Assembly (NCBI GenBank): GCA_903847545.1 | Contig: CAINDZ010000308.1 | Span: 1-10,285, forward strand | Direction of reading: 5' to 3' | DNA from: an uncultured bacterium | GTDB lineage: Bacteria; Krumholzibacteriota; Krumholzibacteriia; LZORAL124-64-63 | Length of the DNA stretch: 10,285 bases | In this document: one piece after another, positions 1 to 5,642 of the stretch | Position numbering within the stretch: position 1 is the first letter of the stretch | How the letters are laid out: the number at the start of each line of letters is the position of its first letter | Program-made: the position numbers and the translations under genes | Notes under the pieces: generated by a model | Databases searched by the model: none | Seen by the model: only the letters and a program-made list of their open reading frames with translations | What the model was told of the DNA's origin: nothing

Positions 1-104
1 AGGCGCTCGAGCGCTCGGGCACCAAGGCCGGCAACAAGGGATTCGACGCGGCGCTGTCGGCGCTCGAGATGATCGACCTGTTCGCGGCCATCGACAAGGG
101 CTAG
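1..104 (+). CDS. 3' end of an unidentified protein-coding gene (partial)
   Basis: An open frame enters from the left edge and ends at TAG (102-104). A second in-frame stop, TGA, follows at once (105-107), giving a tandem stop. The visible 33 residues contain a Gly/Lys-rich patch (SGTKAGNKG) and then a helical, amphipathic end (ALSALEMIDLFAAIDKG). I do not recognise the family from this stub. A C-terminal helix of a Gfo/Idh/MocA-type oxidoreductase would be compatible, but this is a guess and is not used in the call. The gene is convergent with the GT39 gene, and the two stop codons are separated by only 9 bp with no visible hairpin terminator between them. Confidence 0.55.
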   Translation, partial: ALERSGTKAGNKGFDAALSALEMIDLFAAIDKG

Positions 105-113
105 TGAGTCCGT

Positions 114-1703
114 TTAGTTCCCGCCGGGGGGCAGGCGGTACACGCTGATCGCCAGGGCGGGATCCTGCCAGGCGGGCGTCCAGCCGGCGCCCGCCAGCAG
201 CGAGTGCCAGCGTTCGCCCTCGTCATCCAGCCGGCGCGGCGGGCCCTCGAGCGACGGCGCCAGCAGCAGCCAGCGCGCGCCGTGCGTCGCGGCGCGCGCC
301 TGCATCCGTGCCAGGTCGGGTTCGCCCAGCGCGACGACGGGCCGGTCCAGCCGCACGTGCCTCGGCAGCGGCTCCTGCGCCATGACCACGTCGCCCGGCG
401 CGGTGTTGGCGGCGAACCAGTCTGCGCCGTCGCCCGGGTCGACGAACCCGTGCCCGGCGTGGGCCGACGCTTCCTCCAGGGGGCGCGCCACGCGCCACGC
501 GTTGTGGCCGAGGCAGGCCAGCAGCGCCGCGATGACCAGCACGGCACGCGCGCCGGGGCCCGGCGCCCCGCGCAACGCCCACCACCACAGCGCCGGCAGC
601 AGAGGGAGCAGCAGCCGCGTCTGCACGCCCGAGGGCCAGCCCTCGAAATTCGCGAGCGCCAGCAGCGTGAAGCCCGCATACCAGAGCAGCAGGGGCGATG
701 TCGCGTCGTCGGGGTCGTCCTGGCGGCGGCGCGCCGCCCCGACCGCGATCACGACGAGCAGGGCCAGCGCGACCGCACCCTGCAGCCACACCGCGGCCGC
801 GCCGAGGCGCGCGCTGAGCGGCCCGCCGAACGCCGGGATCATCAGCACCGCCAGTTCCTGCGCATAGCCGAGGAGGTTGTGCCCCATGAACGCCGCGCGC
901 GCGCCGAACCCGGCGTGGTGGGCCAGCACCTGCGCGCGATAGCCGTCGCCCAGCCAGAGCGCGCCGGCCGACCAGCCCGGCAGCAGCAGCACCAGCTGCG
1001 TCGCTGCCGTGCCCGCCAGCACGACGCCGGCGCGCACCCAGCGCCGGCGCCCCGCCAGCGAAGCCACGAGAGCCAGCAGCACGGCCAGCCCGATCGTGCG
1101 CGTGAGCATCGCCAGCCCCGCCAGGACGATCACGGCGGCGTAGCGGCGCGGCGAGGGCGCCCGGCCGTCGACGAGGCCGCGCCCGAGCAGCAGCGCCCCG
1201 AGCGCAATCGCAGCGAACGCGACGTCGCTCGTCACGCGCCCGGCCCAGGCGACCAGCCACGGGTTCAGCGCCACGCACGCGAGGATGAGCACGCTGTGCG
1301 TCGAGTCGTCGTGGCGACCCAGGCGCCAGGCCAGGCCGACGAACGCCAGCGACGCCAGCACGCCCACGAGCTTGAGCAGGTCCAGCCCGTGCGGCTGGGC
1401 GAAAGCCATGGGAGCCAGCAGCAACGGATACCCGGGCGGGAACAGGCCGGGGTTGGCGGCGGGTACGTCGGGGCCGGCTTGCACGACGGGTCCGTGGCCG
1501 GCGGCCAGCGACCGCGCCATGGCGACGTAGTAGGCATCGTCGGTCAGGCTGCCGATCGGCGTCTCGTCCAGGCGCAGCGCGACCAGGACCGCGAACGCGA
1601 CCAGCACCACGGTCAGCCCGCGGCGGACGCCCCCGAGGGTCCGGGGGTCAAGGGGCCGGCCCGGGCCGAAGGGGCTGGAGCGGAAGCGCGGGTTCAGCGG
1701 CAT
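114..1703 (-). CDS. GT39/ArnT-like polytopic membrane glycosyltransferase
   Basis: The gene encodes 529 residues with an ATG start (1701-1703, minus strand) and a TAA stop. The N-terminus is short and Pro/Arg-rich, followed by TM1 at about residues 30-45. The first periplasmic loop carries an acidic pair (D55-D56, in LTDDAYYVAMARSL) and then PPGYP (89-93), the arrangement typical of the PMT/ArnT (GT-C fold) superfamily. About ten hydrophobic segments extend to about residue 400, including LTRTIGL near 200 and a TRLLLPLLPAL segment near 362-372. The last 125 residues are soluble, with a DWFAANTAPGDVV stretch common in this superfamily. Known relatives transfer a sugar from a polyprenyl-phosphate carrier to protein or lipid A outside the inner membrane. 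Donor and acceptor cannot be read here. It is transcribed away from nusB. The Shine-Dalgarno is weak (AAGG well upstream), so the exact start is less certain than the family. Confidence 0.82.
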   Translation of the reverse strand: MPLNPRFRSSPFGPGRPLDPRTLGGVRRGLTVVLVAFAVLVALRLDETPIGSLTDDAYYVAMARSLAAGHGPVVQAGPDVPAANPGLFPPGYPLLLAPMAFAQPHGLDLLKLVGVLASLAFVGLAWRLGRHDDSTHSVLILACVALNPWLVAWAGRVTSDVAFAAIALGALLLGRGLVDGRAPSPRRYAAVIVLAGLAMLTRTIGLAVLLALVASLAGRRRWVRAGVVLAGTAATQLVLLLPGWSAGALWLGDGYRAQVLAHHAGFGARAAFMGHNLLGYAQELAVLMIPAFGGPLSARLGAAAVWLQGAVALALLVVIAVGAARRRQDDPDDATSPLLLWYAGFTLLALANFEGWPSGVQTRLLLPLLPALWWWALRGAPGPGARAVLVIAALLACLGHNAWRVARPLEEASAHAGHGFVDPGDGADWFAANTAPGDVVMAQEPLPRHVRLDRPVVALGEPDLARMQARAATHGARWLLLAPSLEGPPRRLDDEGERWHSLLAGAGWTPAWQDPALAISVYRLPPGGN

Positions 1704-1769
1704 AGCCTGATCGGCGCCTTTCGGCAGGGCATCGGGTCGGGGCCGGCAAAGGACGGGGTCCCCGGGGCC

Positions 1770-1799
1770 ACTCTAGGGGCGGATGGGCCGCCGGGGCAA
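1770..1799 (-). promoter_or_regulatory. Weak candidate promoter for the GT39 gene
   Basis: Read on the minus strand, TTGCCC (1799-1794) and TAGAGT (1775-1770) are separated by 18 bp, each matching four of six sigma70 consensus bases. The expected transcript would begin about 60 nt before the ATG. The match is modest in such GC-rich DNA, so this is only a candidate. Confidence 0.25.
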
Positions 1800-1813
1800 G
1801 CACTCCCCGCTTA

Positions 1814-1842
1814 TTGTCAATTCCAGGCCGGTGGGCTATCAT
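1814..1842 (+). promoter_or_regulatory. Sigma70-type promoter of the nusB operon
   Basis: The -35 hexamer TTGTCA (1814-1819) and -10 hexamer TATCAT (1837-1842) each match five of six consensus bases, with an ideal 17-bp spacer. The stretch is locally AT-rich compared with the GC-rich surroundings. Transcription would start near 1849, giving a leader of about 80 nt before the nusB GTG. The -35 lies inside the small palindrome ATTG-T-CAAT (1813-1821), whose other strand reads a perfect TTGACA without a matching -10. Confidence 0.68.
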
Positions 1843-1851
1843 TGAGGCCTG

Positions 1852-1898
1852 CGGCGGGCCAGACCCGCCGTCCTTGCACCGGGGCCCGCGCCGGGCCC
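1852..1898 (+). promoter_or_regulatory. Two tandem hairpins in the nusB leader
   Basis: Hairpin I has a perfect 7-bp stem, CGGCGGG (1852-1858) with CCCGCCG (1864-1870), and a 5-nt loop. Hairpin II has a perfect 7-bp stem, GGGCCCG (1882-1888) with CGGGCCC (1892-1898), and a 3-nt loop. They fill most of the leader between the predicted transcription start (about 1849) and the boxA-like motif at 1906. Neither is followed directly by a T-run, so they do not look like intrinsic terminators. Short GC palindromes do occur by chance in such DNA. Confidence 0.4.
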
Positions 1899-1905
1899 GA
1901 CGAGC

Positions 1906-1917
1906 CGTTCTTTGACA
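1906..1917 (+). promoter_or_regulatory. boxA-like NusB-S10 RNA binding site in the nusB leader
   Basis: The sequence CGTTCTTTGACA matches the E. coli rrn boxA (TGCTCTTTAACA) at nine of twelve positions. It matches at ten if the first pyrimidine is counted as equivalent, and it also resembles Bacillus-type rrn boxA elements of the form TGTTCTTTGAA. It sits 7 nt after hairpin II, and its last base is the first base of the nusB Shine-Dalgarno AGGAG (1917-1921). NusB with ribosomal protein S10 is known to bind boxA RNA. Bound complex here would cover the ribosome binding site of nusB itself. Function is inferred from sequence and position. Confidence 0.5.
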
Positions 1918-1928
1918 GGAGAATACCG

Positions 1929-2492
1929 GTGGGCAAACGCAGAAAAGGCCGTGAAATCGTCCTGCAGTCGCTCTACGCCTCGCTGATCAGCGGGGGCGAC
2001 GTGCTGGCCGTGCTGGAGGACCAGCTGCTCCGCCGGGAATCCGCTCCTGAAACCGTGACCTTCGCGCGCGATCTCGCCCGCAAGGTCAGGGACCACCGCA
2101 CCGAGAACGAGGCCTGGCTCCGGACGCTCGTCAGCGCCCGCTGGGACCCCTCGCGCCTGGGCTCGCTCGAGCTCTGCATCCTCCACCTGGGCCTGTCCGA
2201 ACTGAAGCACAGCCCCGAGGTGCCGTTCCGCGCCGTCATCAACGAGGCCTGCGAACTGGCCCGCCGCTACTGCGAGGAGGGCGCCATCGGCTTCGTCAAC
2301 GGCGTGCTCGACCGCGCCGCGCACCAGGTCTATCCTGACGCCGCCGCGGCCCCGGCCGACGGTCTCATGGATGATGACGATGACGAGGCGGGCGCCGCCG
2401 ACGGTGCCGCCGACGCCCATGAGCTGGACGCCGACTTCGGCGACACGCCGCTGCGCAGCGAGGCCGCGCTCGACCCCGGGAAGGACCGCTGA
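1929..2492 (+). CDS. nusB: Transcription antitermination/termination factor NusB
   Basis: The gene encodes 187 residues. The start is GTG at 1929, chosen because AGGAG (1917-1921) lies 7 nt upstream and the NusB signature begins at once (KRRKGREIVLQSLYASLISG, residues 3-22). The all-helical NusB core continues to about residue 135. It includes ELCILHLGLSEL (81-92) and the family hallmark VPFRAVINEACELARRY plus FVNGVLDRAA (98-131). NusB pairs with S10 (NusE) to bind boxA RNA and load the Nus antitermination complex, chiefly on rRNA operons. The family is usually about 140-160 residues. Here an Ala/Asp-rich tail of some 50 residues follows the core, with five consecutive Asp at 148-152. The stop TGA shares one base with the ATG of the next gene. 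It heads an operon of glycan genes and has its own promoter and a boxA-like leader. Confidence 0.95.
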   Translation: MGKRRKGREIVLQSLYASLISGGDVLAVLEDQLLRRESAPETVTFARDLARKVRDHRTENEAWLRTLVSARWDPSRLGSLELCILHLGLSELKHSPEVPFRAVINEACELARRYCEEGAIGFVNGVLDRAAHQVYPDAAAAPADGLMDDDDDEAGAADGAADAHELDADFGDTPLRSEAALDPGKDR

Positions 2493-3310
2493 TGAGGGCC
2501 TCGACGCCCGGCCACTGGCAGCGCTTCTGGGAACAGGCCGACAGCCTGGAACTGGACGACGTGTACGGCACCGACGGGCGCATGGTCCGCGAGATCACCC
2601 GCATCTTCGCCGGCGATGCGCAGGGCCTGCGCGGCCGCCGCATCCTCGAGGTGGGGGCGGGCACCGGCCGTGACGCCGTGGCGCTGGCCGCCGCCGGCGC
2701 GCAGGTCGTGACGATCGACTACGTGCCCGGCTCGCTGGGGCTGACGCAGAAGGCCGCCGCGCAGGCGCGCGCCGACGTCACCGCCGTCTGCGGCGACGGC
2801 CTGACGATGCCGTTTCCCGAGGGCACCTTCGACGTGGTCTTCCACCAGGGCCTGCTCGAGCACTTCCGCGAGCCCGGCTTCCTGCTGCACGAGAACGTGC
2901 GCGTGCTCAAGCCCGGCGGCTACCTGGTCGTCGACGTGCCGCAGACCTTCCACTACTACACGCTCGGCAAGCAGCTGCTGATCGCGCTGAACCGCTGGTT
3001 CGCCGGCTGGGAGACGCAGTTCACGATCGCCCAGCTCGAGGCGCTGGCCACGGCCCAGGGCACGACCATCACGCGCAGCTACGGCGACTGGATGGTGCCG
3101 GGGCTGTGGTACCGCGCGCTGCGCAAGGTGCTGCTGACGCGCACCGGCCTGAAGCTGCCGATGCACCCCGAACCCGTGCCGCCGCTGGCGCGCCTGGGCG
3201 AGGCGTGGCGCCGCTGGTTCGCGCGCCGCCGGCTGTCCCTGTACACGACGCCCACGATCGGGGTCATCGCGCGCAAGCGCGGCGGCACGGCGGAACGGGC
3301 CGCGACGTGA
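2492..3310 (+). CDS. Class I SAM-dependent methyltransferase
   Basis: The gene encodes 272 residues and starts at an ATG overlapping the nusB stop (TGATG), which suggests translational coupling. The Rossmann-like fold is clear. Motif I is LEVGAGTG (52-59), the acidic ribose-binding residue is D76 (VVTIDY), the adenine-loop GDG is at 101-103, FDVVFHQGLLEHF is at 113-125, and the post-motif strand LKPGGYLVVDVP is at 139-150. This is the Methyltransf_11/UbiE-like arrangement. The C-terminal 120 residues are Arg/Trp-rich (for example WRRWFARRRLSLY) with no clear membrane helix, and probably form the substrate lid. The substrate is unknown. Its position directly before a GT4 glycosyltransferase, sharing 4 bp with it, suggests methylation of a sugar, a lipid-linked intermediate or another product of this operon, but the sequence alone does not settle this. 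Confidence 0.88.
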   Translation: MRASTPGHWQRFWEQADSLELDDVYGTDGRMVREITRIFAGDAQGLRGRRILEVGAGTGRDAVALAAAGAQVVTIDYVPGSLGLTQKAAAQARADVTAVCGDGLTMPFPEGTFDVVFHQGLLEHFREPGFLLHENVRVLKPGGYLVVDVPQTFHYYTLGKQLLIALNRWFAGWETQFTIAQLEALATAQGTTITRSYGDWMVPGLWYRALRKVLLTRTGLKLPMHPEPVPPLARLGEAWRRWFARRRLSLYTTPTIGVIARKRGGTAERAAT

Positions 3311-4449
3311 GGATCCTGGCCGTCAACTGGCGCGACACGGTCGACCCGATGGCGGGCGGGGCCGAGCAGCACCTGCACCACATCCTGGCGGGCGCCGTGC
3401 GCCGCGGCTGGCAGGTGGACCTCTGCTGCGCCGACTATCCCGGCGGCGGCCCGCGCGGGCAGATCGACGGCGTCGAGGTGCACCGGCGCGGCCACTGGAC
3501 GGTGGCCAACCTGACCGTGCCGCCGCTGGTGCGCGAACTGCTGCGCCGGAACCGCTACGACCTCGTCGTCGAGGACATCAACAAGATCCCCTTCTACACG
3601 CCGCTGTACGCGGGCAAGGTGCCGGTGCTGGCGATCGTGCCGCACCTGTTCGGCACCACCGTGTACCGCGAGACGAACGCCCTGGTGGCGACCTACGTGT
3701 ACGCGGCCGAGAGCCTCATCCCGCGCGTGTACGGCCGCTGCGAGTTCGAGGTGATCAGCCCGTCGACGCGCGACGACCTCGTGGCCCGGGGCCTGGATCC
3801 CTCGCGCGTGACGACGATCCTCTGCGGCCTCGAGCACGCGCGCTTCACGCTGGCCGACCCGCCGCCGCGCGCCGACCACCCGCTGCTGGTCAGCTGGAGC
3901 CGCCTGCGCCGCTACAAGAGCCTGGACGTGGCCATCCGCGCCTTCGACATCGTGCAGCGCCAGCTGCCCGCGGCGCGCCTGCTCATCATGGGCCGCGGCC
4001 CGGACGAGCAGCGCCTGCGCGCACTGGTGACGAAGCTGGGCCTGCAGGACAAGGTCGAGTTCCGCGGCTTCCAGCCGTGGGACGAGCTGGTGCGCACGCT
4101 GCACCGCTGCCACGTCTTCCTGAACCCCAGCCCCAAGGAGGGCTGGGGGCTGACGGTGATCGAGGCCAACCAGTGCGGCCTGCCCGTGGTGGCCACCGAC
4201 GCGCCGGGCCTGCGCGATTCGGTGCGCGACGGCGAGACGGGCGTGCTGGTGCCCTACGGGGACGCGCAGGCGATGGCCGACCACGCGCTGCTCCTGCTGC
4301 GCGACCGCGACTACCTCGAGCGCATGGCGACCGGCGCCCGCGCGTGGGCCGCCACCTTCGACTGGGACCGGTGCGTGGACGAGTCGCTCGAGCTGATGAA
4401 GCGCGTCGCCGCCCAGGGCGCGCGCCCGCCGCGGAAGGGCGACCGGTGA
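3307..4449 (+). CDS. GT4-family glycosyltransferase
   Basis: The gene encodes 380 residues in the retaining GT-B fold. The GTG start (3307) forms a GTGA overlap with the methyltransferase stop and gives the expected beginning VRILAVNW, followed by the acceptor-side glycine loop MAGGAEQHLHHIL (15-27). The N-domain includes VPHLFGTTVY (111-120) and SPSTRDDLVARG (151-162). The C-domain holds the donor site: WSRLRRYKS (197-205), LLIMGRGPDEQRL, and the EX7E motif E278-GWGLTVI-E286. CGLPVVATDAPGLRDSV then follows, with a G-V-L-V-P turn. There are no membrane helices, so it acts on the cytoplasmic face. Family members transfer sugars from nucleotide donors to glycans or lipids. The specific sugar is not readable. 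The next gene overlaps by 4 bp and encodes a membrane protein often paired with such enzymes, suggesting a lipid-linked acceptor. Confidence 0.9.
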   Translation: MRILAVNWRDTVDPMAGGAEQHLHHILAGAVRRGWQVDLCCADYPGGGPRGQIDGVEVHRRGHWTVANLTVPPLVRELLRRNRYDLVVEDINKIPFYTPLYAGKVPVLAIVPHLFGTTVYRETNALVATYVYAAESLIPRVYGRCEFEVISPSTRDDLVARGLDPSRVTTILCGLEHARFTLADPPPRADHPLLVSWSRLRRYKSLDVAIRAFDIVQRQLPAARLLIMGRGPDEQRLRALVTKLGLQDKVEFRGFQPWDELVRTLHRCHVFLNPSPKEGWGLTVIEANQCGLPVVATDAPGLRDSVRDGETGVLVPYGDAQAMADHALLLLRDRDYLERMATGARAWAATFDWDRCVDESLELMKRVAAQGARPPRKGDR

Positions 4450-5426
4450 GTCCCGCCCTCCGCGCACGGCTGGTCCTGGCGTTCAAGGTGCTGGGCACCC
4501 TGGCGCTGGTCGCGTTCGTGCTGGCGAAGCTGCCCGTGCGCGAGATCGAGGCGGCGATGAGCCACCCGCACTGGGGCTGGCTCGCGGCCTCGCTGGCGGT
4601 CTACGCCGTGTCGGCCGTGCTGGGCGCCTGGCAGTGGGCGCTGATCCTGCGCGGCGTCGGCATCGAGGCCACGTGGGGCGACATCGCGCGCCTGTACCAC
4701 ATCGGCCTGTTCTTCAACAATTTCCTGCCCGCGAACATCGGCGGCGATGCCTGGAAGATCCTGGACCTCGGCGCGCGCGACGGGCGGCGCGCCGGCGTGC
4801 TGGGCGCCACCATGCTGGACCGCCTGATCGGCCTGGCCGCGCTCACGGTCCTGGCCTGCCTGGGGATGGGGCTGGCCGCGGCGCTGCATGTGCCGCTGCC
4901 GAAGGTCGCCCTCGTCCTGCTGCCGATCGGCGTGCTGCTCTTCGCGGCCCTTGCTGCCCTGTTGTCGCGGCGGCTGGGGGGCCTGCTCGTGGGGCTGGCC
5001 CGGCGCGTCGGCCTGGCCCGGCTGGCCGGGCCGGTGACCCATTTCACCGACGACCTGGCCCGCGTCGCCCCGCGCGTCGGCTGGCTCAACGGGATTTTCG
5101 GGCTGAGCCTCGGGATCCAGTTCCTGCGCCTGCTGACCCACCTGCTGGCGGCCTGGGGGCTGGGCTTTGCCGTGGGTAGCGTCGCGGCGCTGCAGCTGGC
5201 CGTCCTGATTCCCGTGCTCGCCTTGAGCCTGACCCTGCCTATCTCCATCAATGGCATCGGGTTGCGCGAATCGGTGTCAGCCGGCCTGCTGACCTGGGCC
5301 GGATTGGCGGCTCCCCAGGCGGTGGCCATGGAGCTGGCCGCGTACCTGGTCCAGGTGGCCTACAGCCTGGTTGGCGGCCTGTTCCTGTGGCGGCGGCGGC
5401 GCCCCGGCGCCGCGGGCTGCGCCTGA
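4446..5426 (+). CDS. LPG_synthase_TM (UPF0104) flippase-like membrane protein
   Basis: The gene encodes 326 residues. The GTG start lies in a GTGA overlap with the GT4 stop, and GGAAGG (4433-4438) lies 7 nt upstream. Seven to eight hydrophobic segments are visible, at about residues 9-29, 44-68, 84-98, 120-148, 153-175, 213-240, 243-265 and 292-316. Two family signatures are present: NNFLPANIGGDAWK (91-104) and PISINGIGLRE (265-275). This is the transmembrane module of the MprF lysyl-phosphatidylglycerol synthase/flippase, here without the soluble aminoacyl-transfer domain. Stand-alone members are common in glycan clusters and are proposed to translocate lipids or lipid-linked sugars. That role is an inference here. 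The protein ends in an Arg cluster (WRRRRP), consistent with a cytoplasmic C-terminus. It is the last gene of the nusB operon before a 216-bp gap. Confidence 0.85.
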   Translation: MSPALRARLVLAFKVLGTLALVAFVLAKLPVREIEAAMSHPHWGWLAASLAVYAVSAVLGAWQWALILRGVGIEATWGDIARLYHIGLFFNNFLPANIGGDAWKILDLGARDGRRAGVLGATMLDRLIGLAALTVLACLGMGLAAALHVPLPKVALVLLPIGVLLFAALAALLSRRLGGLLVGLARRVGLARLAGPVTHFTDDLARVAPRVGWLNGIFGLSLGIQFLRLLTHLLAAWGLGFAVGSVAALQLAVLIPVLALSLTLPISINGIGLRESVSAGLLTWAGLAAPQAVAMELAAYLVQVAYSLVGGLFLWRRRRPGAAGCA

Positions 5427-5429
5427 GCG

Positions 5430-5465
5430 CCCGGCAGGGCCCCGGGAACCCCCGGCAGGCCCCGG
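5430..5465 (+). repeat. Two direct repeats abutting a -35 element
   Basis: CCCGGCAGGGCCCCGG (5430-5445) and CCCGGCAGGCCCCGG (5451-5465) differ by one base and start 21 bp apart, about two helical turns. The second copy ends next to the candidate -35 at 5466. The placement would suit a protein binding site or could be a chance duplication in GC-rich DNA. The inner inverted repeat CCGGG-aacc-CCCGG (5442-5455) is also present. Confidence 0.45.
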
Positions 5466-5494
5466 TTGTTCGCTGCAGTTCGGTGTGCTAGCTT
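5466..5494 (+). promoter_or_regulatory. Candidate extended -10 promoter for the DUF2723 operon
   Basis: TTGTTC (5466-5471) and TAGCTT (5489-5494) are separated by 17 bp. The -10 is preceded by TGC, an extended -10 TGn element, giving TGCTAGCTT. Each hexamer matches the sigma70 consensus at only three of six bases, so the call rests on the spacing, the TGn and the position in the only long gap between plus-strand genes. The implied leader is about 140 nt. Confidence 0.38.
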
Positions 5495-5602
5495 GGGTTG
5501 CGTTGCGGCCCCGGCCATCGACCGGCGGCCGTCGCGGCGTTATGCGCTGCCCTGCGGGTCGACCCCGCCCGGCCCGGCACGCCCCGACACCGCACTGAGA
5601 CC

Positions 5603-5619
5603 GGGCCGCGCTGCGGCCC
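5603..5619 (+). promoter_or_regulatory. GC hairpin in the DUF2723 leader
   Basis: A perfect 7-bp stem, GGGCCGC (5603-5609) with GCGGCCC (5613-5619), and a 3-nt loop lie 23 nt before the GTG start and 11 nt before the Shine-Dalgarno. No T-run follows, so it is not an intrinsic terminator. A role in translation control or mRNA stability is possible but unproven. The remainder of the 5427-5642 gap shows no gene. Confidence 0.3.
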
Positions 5620-5642
5620 CGCCCCCTGACGAAGGTGACAAC

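Noticed and set aside
1912..1917. Perfect TTGACA -35 hexamer on the plus strand in the nusB leader
   Set aside because: There is no -10 hexamer at 16-18 bp downstream (the sequence there is AAACGC), and the bases belong to the boxA-like motif.
204..1928. Upstream extension of the nusB frame on the plus strand
   Set aside because: The frame is open only because of high GC. Its translation is Arg/Gln-rich and antisense to the GT39 gene. The GTG at 1929 has a good Shine-Dalgarno and matches the NusB N-terminus.
5442..5455. Possible intrinsic terminator after the flippase-like gene
   Set aside because: The stem is only 5 bp and no T-run follows directly. The nearest Ts are over 10 nt away and look like part of a -35 element.
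5466..5642. TTG at 5466 as a longer start for the DUF2723 protein
   Set aside because: The extension would put an Arg/Pro-rich segment before TM1, covers a candidate promoter and lacks a Shine-Dalgarno. The GTG at 5643 has AAGGTGA just upstream.
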